64,000 bases of DNA from ZC4RG29 sp964521255 (GTDB lineage Bacteria; Bacteroidota; Bacteroidia; Cytophagales; Cyclobacteriaceae): assembly GCA_964521255.1 (NCBI GenBank), contig CAZFRM010000004.1, forward strand, positions 186,001-250,000, read 5' to 3'. The notes beneath the pieces were generated by a model, which made no database searches, was not told where the DNA came from, and was given only the letters and a program-made list of their open reading frames with translations. Below, piece after piece: positions 1 through 6,296 of the stretch. Position 1 is the stretch's first letter. Each line of letters opens with the position of its first letter. The translations under genes and the position numbers were made by a program.

Positions 1-578
1 ATCTTATCGTAGCTACGCAACGTCCTTCCGTCAATGTAATTACAGGTGTGATCAAAGCGAACTTCCCGGCTCGCCTGTCTTTCCGGGTAATTTCAAAAGT
101 TGATTCAAGAACAATCCTGGATACAGGTGGCGCTGATCAATTGGTAGGTATGGGTGATATGCTTTTATCGACAGGTTCAGACATTATCCGGTTGCAATGT
201 CCATTTATAGATACGCCGGAGATTGATAGAGTGGTTGATTATATCAGTGCACAACGCGGTTATGACTCTGCTTACCTGTTGCCGGAGTTTGAAGGTGATG
301 AAGACAGCGGGGCTTCCAATGTTGATCTTTCCGAGCGGGATGCTCTGTTCGAGGAGGCGGCAAGACTTATTGTGGCGCATCAGCAGGGAAGTACTTCCCT
401 TATTCAAAGAAAGCTAAAACTAGGGTATAACCGGGCCGGCCGATTGATTGATCAATTGGAGGCGGCAGGCATTGTAGGTCCATTTGAAGGCAGTAAAGCC
501 AGGGAAGTGCTCATAAAAGATGAGGTTAGTTTGGAACAATTATTGAATGGATTGAAAGAAAAACACGGACAATTTTAA
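1..578 (+). CDS. ftsK: DNA translocase FtsK, C-terminal part (5' partial)
   Basis: This is the 3' end of an FtsK/SpoIIIE-type DNA translocase, which pumps chromosomal DNA through the division septum and activates XerCD. The reading frame is open from base 3, so the gene begins before the window. The visible part starts within the RecA-like motor (LIVATQRPSVNVITG, then the ARLSFRV and DTGGADQLVGMGDML motifs). It ends with the gamma winged-helix domain (QQGSTSLIQRKLKLGYNRAG), which reads KOPS-type polarity sequences. It is followed 29 bp later by a LolA-like gene on the same strand, a neighbour order I recall as common in Bacteroidota. The family assignment is secure. Confidence 0.95.
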   Translation, partial: LIVATQRPSVNVITGVIKANFPARLSFRVISKVDSRTILDTGGADQLVGMGDMLLSTGSDIIRLQCPFIDTPEIDRVVDYISAQRGYDSAYLLPEFEGDEDSGASNVDLSERDALFEEAARLIVAHQQGSTSLIQRKLKLGYNRAGRLIDQLEAAGIVGPFEGSKAREVLIKDEVSLEQLLNGLKEKHGQF

Positions 579-607
579 CTTTGCACCTCAATATTTAATT
601 GAACCCC

Positions 608-1252
608 ATGAATAAAGTTCTTTCTATTGCGCTGGTTTCGATTGCAGCGATTCATTCGGCTTTTGCCCAATATGACCCCAAGGCCCTTGAAACCCTGGAT
701 GCCATGAGCAAAAAATACAAAACCATCCCTGCTTTTGAGGCGAATTTTTCATGGACACTGACAAACGATGTTGACAATATTAATGAAGAGTTTAAAGGCA
801 AAATTACTGTGAAGGGAGATAAGTACCGCCTTGCTTTGCCTGAACAGGAGGTAATTAATAATGGTACAACGTTATGGACATACCTTCCCGATGCTAATGA
901 AGTGAATATTGATAACTATGATCCCAATTCAGAAGATGTCAATCCTTCCAAAATATTTGAGTTGTACAAGAAAGGTTTCAAATACCTGTACCTGAAAGAT
1001 GAAACTGAAGCTGGTGTTCCTTGCGAAGTGATTGACCTGGTACCAGAAAAGAAAGATGCTCAGTATTTCAAGATCAGGATGAACATTGCCAAAAAAGACA
1101 AGAGCGTTAAGAGCTGGACCATGTTTGACAAAGGCGGCAATAAATACAAGTACACCATCACCAAATTCAATCCTGAAGTTAAAATTGAAGATTCATTCTT
1201 CACTTACGATCCCAAGCAACATCCGGGGGTAGAGGTAATCGACTTGAGGTAA
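608..1252 (+). CDS. lolA: LolA-like outer-membrane lipoprotein carrier protein
   Basis: A 214-residue periplasmic protein of the LolA/LolB-like fold, expected to shuttle lipoproteins from the inner to the outer membrane. Residues 1-20 form a signal peptide ending in HSAFA before the mature Q. The mature part has the half-barrel pattern: FEANFSWTL, then GKITVKGDKYRL, and a C-terminal FFTYDP segment typical of Bacteroidota LolA. An in-frame TTG lies nine bases upstream, but the ATG at 608 places the charged residues directly before the hydrophobic core and is preferred. It lies directly downstream of ftsK and is probably cotranscribed. The family call is firm; transport activity is inferred. 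Confidence 0.85.
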   Translation: MNKVLSIALVSIAAIHSAFAQYDPKALETLDAMSKKYKTIPAFEANFSWTLTNDVDNINEEFKGKITVKGDKYRLALPEQEVINNGTTLWTYLPDANEVNIDNYDPNSEDVNPSKIFELYKKGFKYLYLKDETEAGVPCEVIDLVPEKKDAQYFKIRMNIAKKDKSVKSWTMFDKGGNKYKYTITKFNPEVKIEDSFFTYDPKQHPGVEVIDLR

Positions 1253-1259
1253 GGCTATT

Positions 1260-1345
1260 CCACAAAGATCCCAGAGGAGCACAGAGGTTCACAAAGACAT
1301 TCTGTGCTCCTTTGTGATTTCTCAGCGCTCCTCTGTGCAATAACC
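1260..1345. repeat. Palindromic intergenic repeat of the CACAGAG family
   Basis: The gap between lolA and pyrF is an imperfect palindrome. Its left half has CACAAAGATCCC and GAGCACAGAGGTTCACAAAG; its right half has CTGTGCTCCTTTGTGATTTC and CTCCTCTGTGCAATAACC. The same vocabulary makes up the tandem array at 50710-51132. It could fold in RNA and may end lolA transcription, but it has no clear T-run and looks like a dispersed repeat. Confidence 0.65.
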
Positions 1346-1413
1346 TGAAAAACTTTTTCAAGGTACACTCATCGTACAGGCTAATTATCTAATTTGCCCA
1401 CCAAATAATTATC

Positions 1414-2232
1414 ATGACCCGTTCCCAATTGTTTGAGGAGATAAAGAAAAAAAATTCTTACCTCTGTGTTGGCCTCGACACGGATATTCAGAAAATCCCC
1501 AAACATCTTCTTTCAGAACCTGATCCCGTTTTCGAGTTTAACAAACAGATCATTGAAGCGACACACGAGTATTGCATAGCCTATAAACCTAACCTGGCAT
1601 TTTATGAAGCGCTGGGACCGAAGGGTTGGGAGAGTTTGCAAAAAACACTTGAGTACATACCAAAAGATATTTTTACCATTGCCGATGCAAAACGTGGTGA
1701 CATAGGCAACACGTCTTCTTTGTATGCACGTGCTTTTTTTGAGCAACTGAATTTTGATTCCATAACGGTGGCGCCCTACATGGGAGAAGATTCTGTCAGG
1801 CCTTTTCTTCAGTTTAATGATAAGTGGGTAATCCTGCTGGCACATACATCAAATCCTGGCAGTACAGACTTTCAGCTTATCGAATCAAAAGTTTCAGGAA
1901 AGCGATTGTATGAAGAAGTAATCATCCGCGCGAAAGCCTGGGGAGATGCTGACAAATTAATGTTTGTTGTTGGTGCAACGCAATCGGAGAAAATGGAAAA
2001 CATCAGGGCACTTGCACCAAAATATTTTTTCCTTGTTCCGGGAGTAGGCGCACAGGGTGGCGATCTCGAAATGATTTCAAAATACGGAATGAATAAAGAG
2101 TGCGGCCTTATCGTAAATTCCGCACGCGCCATCATCTATGCTTCCGATGGAAAAGATTTTGCATCACGAGCAAAAGAAGAAGCCATAAAAGTGCAGCAGC
2201 AAATGAGTGATTTGTTGGAGAAGTATATTTGA
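1414..2232 (+). CDS. pyrF: Orotidine 5'-phosphate decarboxylase (type 2)
   Basis: OMP decarboxylase catalyses the last step of de novo UMP synthesis. The 272-residue length matches the longer type 2 family. The catalytic array is intact: K58 in AYKPN, and D91-x-K93-x-x-x-D96 within IADAKRGDIGNT. Further conserved phosphate-site segments are VAPYMGEDS and VPGVGAQGGD near the C-terminus. The ATG at 1414 is the first start in frame and gives a standard N-terminus ending in VGLDTD. It stands alone between a repeat-filled gap and the accessory island that begins at 2310, so it marks the edge of the conserved region. Confidence 0.96.
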   Translation: MTRSQLFEEIKKKNSYLCVGLDTDIQKIPKHLLSEPDPVFEFNKQIIEATHEYCIAYKPNLAFYEALGPKGWESLQKTLEYIPKDIFTIADAKRGDIGNTSSLYARAFFEQLNFDSITVAPYMGEDSVRPFLQFNDKWVILLAHTSNPGSTDFQLIESKVSGKRLYEEVIIRAKAWGDADKLMFVVGATQSEKMENIRALAPKYFFLVPGVGAQGGDLEMISKYGMNKECGLIVNSARAIIYASDGKDFASRAKEEAIKVQQQMSDLLEKYI

Positions 2233-2309
2233 TGATTATTTATAATAATAATTCCAGTGAGATCGGAATACGCACTACTCGATTGGCGAGCCGTTTATTT
2301 AATTTTCAA

Positions 2310-3314
2310 TTAATCCATGAATCGAATCTCTGGTGATATTTGATCTCTCGGATTATCAAACCACTTAAAGAATTCTAAGGTGTCATCTAACGCTTTTTTT
2401 GCTCCTTTTTCATCAATCGTCAAATAGTCTTCACTTTTTTTCGATATATCTCCATAATGAACTATCTGATTTCTTGTTTTGTAAAGCTTGTTTATATCAT
2501 CATACAATTTTTTATTTCCTATAAGAAGGGATTTATTAAGTAAGTAAAGACTAGTTTCATGAATCTTAGTAGTAAAATGGTCATTCTTGTTCAGTAATGC
2601 GTATATGGGATCTTTAGTCTCGCTTGCATCAACAATAAGTTTATACTTTAGTTTATTCTTTGATTTTAACAATTGATACCTTTCATTCAAGAGTGTTGAA
2701 ATAAACGATTCACATGCTATACATAAATAGATAATTGATTTTTTAAAATCTTTAACACGTAATGCGGATTTAGCATCAAGCAAAATTTCGTTATAAATGT
2801 GAATCGGTTCTCCTTTACTTATTTGTTTATCTGTTTTCTTTAAGTCTTCCCAAGTACATGATGTTTCAAAAAGGTCTCTGCGTATTTTATATTCTTTTCC
2901 TATTTTGGCGATTTGACCTGATGCCCAGTCGGCCTTTAACCCACTATGTTTTTTCAGTGAGTCAACATTGAGAGAAGCCCAAAAATCTAAATAATCTAAG
3001 TCGTGCTGAAGCACGTTGTTCCTCAACATTCTTAACAAATGAGATATTTGATTTATTAATTTATCTAAGTCGATGTCTTTCCTGGAATTATTTTTTAAGA
3101 TCACTCCTTTGCATTGTATAAAGAATAAGTTATCCTGTTCAATATGCTCCTTACCAACTACTGAAAATTTCACGTAGTCATTGAAGTATGCCAAAGGGTT
3201 AAGAATTGAAATTCCTGAAATAGATTTGAGTTTAAATTCTTTTGGTGATTTCTTGTTCAATCTCCACCGAACTTGTCCACCTTGTAAAATTATATATGGT
3301 TTGATACTTTGCAT
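2310..3314 (-). CDS. HEPN-domain protein, putative RNase, inserted in a toxin locus
   Basis: A 334-residue protein of unknown specific function. Its C-terminal half is helical and ends with the HEPN signature R-x4-H: R281 and H286 in KTRNQIVHYG, preceded by an acidic helix with IYLCIACESFISTLLNERYQ. HEPN proteins with this motif are usually metal-independent RNases in toxin-antitoxin or phage-defence settings. The N-terminal 150 residues match nothing I recognise. There is no signal peptide or membrane segment. The ATG lies inside the truncated parE gene in another frame, and the frame is open further upstream, so the original start may have been lost at the junction near 3330. Codon use is very AT-rich compared with pyrF, suggesting transfer. 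Nuclease activity is inferred. Confidence 0.6.
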   Translation of the reverse strand: MQSIKPYIILQGGQVRWRLNKKSPKEFKLKSISGISILNPLAYFNDYVKFSVVGKEHIEQDNLFFIQCKGVILKNNSRKDIDLDKLINQISHLLRMLRNNVLQHDLDYLDFWASLNVDSLKKHSGLKADWASGQIAKIGKEYKIRRDLFETSCTWEDLKKTDKQISKGEPIHIYNEILLDAKSALRVKDFKKSIIYLCIACESFISTLLNERYQLLKSKNKLKYKLIVDASETKDPIYALLNKNDHFTTKIHETSLYLLNKSLLIGNKKLYDDINKLYKTRNQIVHYGDISKKSEDYLTIDEKGAKKALDDTLEFFKWFDNPRDQISPEIRFMD

Positions 3315-3472
3315 AAATGGCAGCCATTGTTTGGATGTTTTACAAGAATCTCGCCAGCATCAAATAATCGTTCAACCTGAATTTCAGCATATCGCTCAGA
3401 GTCCTCAGCAATAAAATCAGCAATATTTTCTATGTCATGAATGGACTGGATGGTCCAGTTTACTTTAACCAT
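3290..3472 (-). pseudogene. Truncated ParE/RelE-family toxin
   Basis: The first 50 or so codons encode the N-terminus of a RelE/ParE-superfamily toxin: the segment WTIQSIHDIENIADFIAEDS, then an amphipathic helix and LVKHPNNG. Family members normally run about 95-100 residues, with a C-terminal beta-sheet carrying the basic active-site residues. Here the reading frame changes to unrelated sequence straight after HPNNG (about base 3330) and stops ten codons later. The missing part has been replaced by the DNA carrying the HEPN gene. The start overlaps the end of the upstream antitoxin by 13 bp, the usual antitoxin-then-toxin arrangement. The toxin should be inactive. Confidence 0.75.
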
Positions 3473-3794
3473 TTTTTGAGTTTTTCTTTGGCCTGGTCGG
3501 TGGTTAAAGTTTGTCCTGCGTTTGATTGCTTGAGTCCAATCTCCATTTTTTGAAGGAGCACGATTCTATCCAGCAAGTCGTCAAGAGAGAACTTTTCAGG
3601 CAAATCGTTTATAGTTTGTATTAATTGTTCTTTCGTCAACATATTCATATTGGTTAATCAAAATATATACAAATTTGGTATGAAGTGTAAGACGTGAAGC
3701 AAATGGGTTATAACACCAATTTATGTTTCTTTTCAGTTTGAGTGGTAACAAGCTTTCATCAAAATTTCTTCTTAACAACTTCCCAATCGATAAG
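3458..3794. repeat. 337-bp direct repeat, copy A (antitoxin plus upstream region)
   Basis: This stretch is repeated at 4627-4963 with a constant offset of 1169 bp. Reading both, I see only three mismatches, all near the ends. Each copy holds the whole antitoxin gene, its 5' region and the end of a decayed gene reading ...DWEVVKKKF. The two copies bracket the PIN toxin pair and an exonuclease remnant, so homologous recombination between them could delete that pair. Confidence 0.9.
3460..3648 (-). CDS. Antitoxin of a ParE-type system, copy A
   Basis: A 62-residue helical protein (MNMLTKEQLIQTINDLPEKF, then LDDLLDRIVLLQKMEIGLKQ), of the small Bacteroidota antitoxin type found next to RelE/ParE toxins. 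It lies directly upstream of the truncated toxin and overlaps it by 13 bp, which supports the assignment. A copy differing at one residue (L61 here, F61 there) lies at 4629-4817 on a 337-bp direct repeat. I infer the antitoxin role from size, partner and arrangement; no DNA-binding motif is clear. Confidence 0.7.
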   Translation of the reverse strand: MNMLTKEQLIQTINDLPEKFSLDDLLDRIVLLQKMEIGLKQSNAGQTLTTDQAKEKLKKWLK

Positions 3795-3840
3795 ATTTTT
3801 ATCGTCTCTGGATTCTACGTATGATAAGTAAACTTCTTTC
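3759..3840 (-). pseudogene. C-terminal remnant of an unidentified gene
   Basis: Straight after the PIN toxin stop, a short open frame on the minus strand reads KKEVYLSYVESRDDKNLIDW and then EVVKKKF before a stop. It has no start codon and looks like the tail of a small protein, perhaps an antitoxin. In repeat copy B only the last nine residues remain in frame, after a TAG. I do not recognise the family. It is best read as debris from the recombination that built this island. Confidence 0.4.
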
Positions 3841-3846
3841 TTTTGT

Positions 3847-4257
3847 TTATAGCGCCTTTACTATTTCCAGAAAGCTTTCAATGCTGATTACTTCTACACG
3901 CGGAAAAGAAACTTCTTTGAGGATGTTGAAGTGGGCATCATTGGTTACCAGAAAATCAGCGCCCGATGCCACGGCAAGGTCAACGAATTTATTATCGTCC
4001 TGATCGGAATGAATCAGACTCCAGCGATAATAAATATCAGCTTTTACAACATTTATTCTGACGGCAAGAAGTTCGGCAATATTTTGTGCCACCACCTCAT
4101 TTGAGAATCGTGTGATTACTTCAATGTATTCATTAAGAACTTCGTTGCTGATACTCAATGTATATTTCTCCCGCATGAAAGCGTCAAATATGGGACGGTA
4201 AGGAGATTTTCTGGGTATGCTTACCAGGAGTGCATTACTGTCAAGCACTACTTTCAC
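3847..4257 (-). CDS. PIN-domain toxin (putative toxin component, PIN_3 type)
   Basis: A 136-residue PIN-domain protein, a Mg-dependent RNase fold used by VapC-like toxins. The N-terminal strand ends in VVLDSNALL, giving the first acidic ligand (D6). The central E-x-x-x motif is in NEVLNEYIEV, and the late acidic cluster is SDQDDNKFVDLA followed by ADFLVTNDAHF. The full catalytic set therefore appears present. Its start overlaps the stop of the upstream antitoxin by 4 bp (ATGA), as in a typical translationally coupled pair. It lies between the two 337-bp repeats. Confidence 0.88.
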   Translation of the reverse strand: MKVVLDSNALLVSIPRKSPYRPIFDAFMREKYTLSISNEVLNEYIEVITRFSNEVVAQNIAELLAVRINVVKADIYYRWSLIHSDQDDNKFVDLAVASGADFLVTNDAHFNILKEVSFPRVEVISIESFLEIVKAL

Positions 4258-4475
4258 GGCTTATAGGGCGTGCGGGTATGTTCTTTTGCCCACTGCTTCA
4301 TCAGGTCTTCATTCCAGGTATTGGTTTCCCATAGCCGGTCCATTTCGGATGTCGCCTTTCCTGCAAAATAGCTTGCCAGCAACTGCCTGATTTCAAGCAA
4401 CTGTTTTTCCGTCAGATCGTACTGAAAAACTTTCAGGAGCTCGTGTTGCAGATTAGTAAGCTTATCATTTTTCAT
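4254..4475 (-). CDS. Antitoxin partner of the PIN toxin
   Basis: A 73-residue protein (LTNLQHELLKVFQYDLTEKQ, then ATSEMDRLWETNTWNEDLMK). Its C-terminal region is acidic and tryptophan-rich, ending in WAKEHTRTPYKP, as in Bacteroidota antitoxins coupled to PIN_3 proteins. The 4-bp overlaps with the downstream toxin and with the upstream exonuclease remnant suggest translational coupling in a former operon. The antitoxin function is inferred from position, size and that C-terminal region. Confidence 0.75.
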   Translation of the reverse strand: MKNDKLTNLQHELLKVFQYDLTEKQLLEIRQLLASYFAGKATSEMDRLWETNTWNEDLMKQWAKEHTRTPYKP

Positions 4476-4630
4476 ACCAGATAAAGGTAGATAATTTTAT
4501 GCATTATTTTAAGGTGCTGCAAAAACAACCGGGCACAAGCCTGTGTATCAGAAAGTGCATTATGATGGTCAAGCGCCTGGGCTGCTTCATGTCTGCAGGA
4601 ATAAAGCACTTCAACAGGATGGTCCCGTTT
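4472..4630 (-). pseudogene. 3' remnant of a DnaQ-like (DEDD) 3'-5' exonuclease gene
   Basis: Read on the minus strand from about 4630, an open frame gives KRDHPVEVLYSCRHEAAQAL, then DHHNALSDTQACARLFLQHL, and ends at a stop overlapping the next antitoxin start. The H-x-A-L-x-D-x-x-x-C-A pattern is the ExoIII motif of DnaQ-family exonucleases, with the conserved His and Asp. There is no start codon and the N-terminal ExoI/II motifs are absent, cut off exactly where repeat copy B begins. It is a broken gene. Confidence 0.7.
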
Positions 4631-4963
4631 ACTTAAACCATTTTTTGAGTTTTTCTTTGGCCTGGTCGGTGGTTAAAGTTTGTCCTGCGTTTGATTGCTT
4701 GAGTCCAATCTCCATTTTTTGAAGGAGCACGATTCTATCCAGCAAGTCGTCAAGAGAGAACTTTTCAGGCAAATCGTTTATAGTTTGTATTAATTGTTCT
4801 TTCGTCAACATATTCATATTGGTTAATCAAAATATATACAAATTTGGTATGAAGTGTAAGACGTGAAGCAAATGGGTTATAACACCAATTTATGTTTCTT
4901 TTCAGTTTGAGTGGTAACAAGCTTTCATCAAAATTTCTTCTTAACAACTTCCCAGTCAATAAG
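4627..4963. repeat. 337-bp direct repeat, copy B
   Basis: Second copy of the 3458-3794 repeat. The unique sequences flanking the two copies differ: copy A is followed (in gene direction) by the parE remnant and copy B by the exonuclease remnant. On the other side, copy A continues into the decayed ...DWEVVKKKF frame and copy B into unrelated AT-rich sequence. Confidence 0.9.
4629..4817 (-). CDS. Antitoxin of a ParE-type system, copy B (orphan)
   Basis: This 62-residue protein differs from copy A only at residue 61. Here the toxin gene that should follow is missing: four bases after its stop the sequence switches to the exonuclease remnant. The gene is intact and could be expressed, in which case it would be an orphan antitoxin. 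Its whole sequence lies within repeat copy B. Confidence 0.7.
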   Translation of the reverse strand: MNMLTKEQLIQTINDLPEKFSLDDLLDRIVLLQKMEIGLKQSNAGQTLTTDQAKEKLKKWFK

Positions 4964-5055
4964 CTATAGCCTCCGAATTTCTTAATTCAACATCGACTGA
5001 TGAGCTATTTGTAAGTGATTTTTCTATTCATTCAATTGGGGTTATACTATCCAGA

Positions 5056-5268
5056 CTAAAGAAGCATGAAGTTTTCAAGAGCTTTTTTTTGTAATTCGAT
5101 TGAAGTCATCTTAATACCCTTTAATCCGCCCGCCCAATCTTGTTTTAATTTCCGGGGCTTTTTGCTAATCCTTTTGTCAATCAGGTAGTCCAAATAACGG
5201 TCTAACTCTTCAATCATACCGGGAGTCAATCGATTAATCTTAGATGCTATGTTTTTCATTACATTCAT
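5056..5268 (-). CDS. DUF2281-like antitoxin
   Basis: A 70-residue protein with the helical TPGMIEELDRYLDYLIDK segment and the conserved tail KQDWAGGLKGIKMTSIELQ. This is the layout of DUF2281 proteins, which usually sit directly upstream of PIN toxins. No toxin follows: downstream is about 90 bp of non-coding sequence and then repeat copy B. The last residues (ENFMLL) depart from the usual -LEWR type ending, so the 3' end may have been altered by recombination. The first 18 codons and the 5' region form part of the 272-bp direct repeat. Confidence 0.7.
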   Translation of the reverse strand: MNVMKNIASKINRLTPGMIEELDRYLDYLIDKRISKKPRKLKQDWAGGLKGIKMTSIELQKKALENFMLL

Positions 5269-5486
5269 ATCGCAAAGGTAGTCAATTTTAAAATTAGCAC
5301 TATTCGATCTATGAGCGTTTATCTTAAGCTGAATGGCAATTATCTTCTCTATCGGGTTTTAGTTGTATAAATCGCTACTATCTTATTACGAAAAAGTATC
5401 TCCATTATTTCATGAACCGTCTCGAAAGCTTTCGGAATGGTGTGAGAGGCGCTCCCGTGAGTTTAACGACTCACGGGCCGTCTACT
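5215..5486. repeat. 272-bp direct repeat, copy 1
   Basis: Bases 5215-5486 recur at 5998-6269 (offset 783) with no mismatch that I can see. The repeat contains the first 18 codons of the DUF2281-like antitoxin, about 125 bp of non-coding sequence, and a terminal structured element (5410-5486). The two copies directly flank the secreted-protein gene at 5505-5987. Confidence 0.92.
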
Positions 5487-5490
5487 CGAT
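5410..5490 (+). other. Group II intron domain V/VI-like 3' end (copy 1)
   Basis: On the plus strand this reads CATGAACCGTCTC, then TTTCGGAATGGTGTGAGAGG, an 8-bp perfect stem CCCGTGAG/CTCACGGG (5454-5461 with 5470-5477, loop TTTAACGA), and then CCGTCTACTCGAT. The order AACCG...GGTGTGAGAGG...hairpin...CTACTCGAT resembles the domain V-domain VI ends of bacterial group II introns. No reverse transcriptase or 5' intron end is nearby, so it would be a relic or a reused recombination/termination element. The match is from memory of intron ends, not a search. On the minus strand the hairpin could also terminate the small gene that ends at 5505. Confidence 0.4.
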
Positions 5491-5504
5491 TGTGGCCAGT
5501 TGCT

Positions 5505-5987
5505 TTACTCCTCCATACATTCAAATAGAATTTTTTCGTCATTAGTCAGTATAGTCCTAATAACACCTTGTCCAAAAGCAATCCACTCAACTCCATAGTA
5601 ACCTGCACCATCAGAAAAACCTCCAATCACTTTATATTTAGGTCCCTCCATTTTAAGTTTAAATACTTTGTCATTAAAATAGTCCTCATGCCATGGGTTG
5701 TACATGCCGTCAACTTGGAGGTCAAAGTTTTTTGTTCCAATTGTCAACGTAGCTTTTTTTAAATAAGTCTGTGGTATTTCTCCATCTGTCCCAAAAATGA
5801 GTTTGTTGTCAATTGAAATAACAATCTTGTCAGAAATCTCAATCTGTTTTCCTTTAGGGTCAAACGTGTCTTTCAAAAATGTCAGCGTTACGTTGTCCGC
5901 CAATTTAACTTTGACCTCTTTCAGTTGTCCATAAGATTGCCCAACGAGACAGAGAATAATAAATGTTATTGTCAATAGTTGTTTCAT
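5505..5987 (-). CDS. Secreted hypothetical protein in a cassette-like setting
   Basis: A 160-residue protein with a clear signal peptide (MKQLLTITFIILCLVGQSYG before Q). The mature part is rich in beta-strand segments (VKVKLADNVTLTFLKDT, KIVISIDNKLIFGTDGEIPQ) and ends in EWIAFGQGVIRTILTNDEK. I do not recognise a family. It lies between the two 272-bp direct repeats, with its ATG 5 bp after the junction where the truncated antitoxin copy stops, and its own stop 18 bp before repeat copy 1. That tight packing is like a mobile cassette. Exported, probably periplasmic. Confidence 0.65.
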   Translation of the reverse strand: MKQLLTITFIILCLVGQSYGQLKEVKVKLADNVTLTFLKDTFDPKGKQIEISDKIVISIDNKLIFGTDGEIPQTYLKKATLTIGTKNFDLQVDGMYNPWHEDYFNDKVFKLKMEGPKYKVIGGFSDGAGYYGVEWIAFGQGVIRTILTNDEKILFECMEE

Positions 5988-5991
5988 ATGT

Positions 5992-6051
5992 CTAACTCAT
6001 ACCGGGAGTCAATCGATTAATCTTAGATGCTATGTTTTTCATTACATTCAT
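5992..6051 (-). pseudogene. Truncated DUF2281-like antitoxin copy
   Basis: An ATG at 6051 begins the same protein as the antitoxin at 5268 (MNVMKNIASKINRLTPGM). Sequence identity ends there: one serine codon and a TAG follow at the repeat junction. Only 19 codons remain. It was cut by the insertion or deletion that placed the secreted-protein gene at this point. Confidence 0.8.
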
Positions 6052-6269
6052 ATCGCAAAGGTAGTCAATTTTAAAATTAGCACTATTCGATCTATGAGCG
6101 TTTATCTTAAGCTGAATGGCAATTATCTTCTCTATCGGGTTTTAGTTGTATAAATCGCTACTATCTTATTACGAAAAAGTATCTCCATTATTTCATGAAC
6201 CGTCTCGAAAGCTTTCGGAATGGTGTGAGAGGCGCTCCCGTGAGTTTAACGACTCACGGGCCGTCTACT
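5998..6269. repeat. 272-bp direct repeat, copy 2
   Basis: Apparently identical to 5215-5486. It includes a second copy of the group II intron-like 3' end, with its 8-bp stem at 6237-6244/6253-6260. After CTACT the sequence differs from copy 1 (TGCTTGTG here, CGATTGTG there), so the repeat ends at the end of the structured element. This copy sits 27 bp past the stop of the membrane-protein gene at 6297. Confidence 0.92.
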
Positions 6270-6296
6270 TGCTTGTGCGTCCGTTCATCTCTTCTC

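Noticed and set aside
5363..5545. Plus-strand open frame over repeat copy 1 (and its copy at 6146-6340)
   Set aside because: It only translates the structured element and its flank. The two copies differ after the repeat, with no conserved protein or start region.
5985..6003. Calling the small-gene region an integron
   Set aside because: There is a GTTRRRY word at one junction, but I find no integrase and no matching RYYYAAC box at the gene ends. The repeats are identical instead of attC-like. I kept it only as a low-interest observation.
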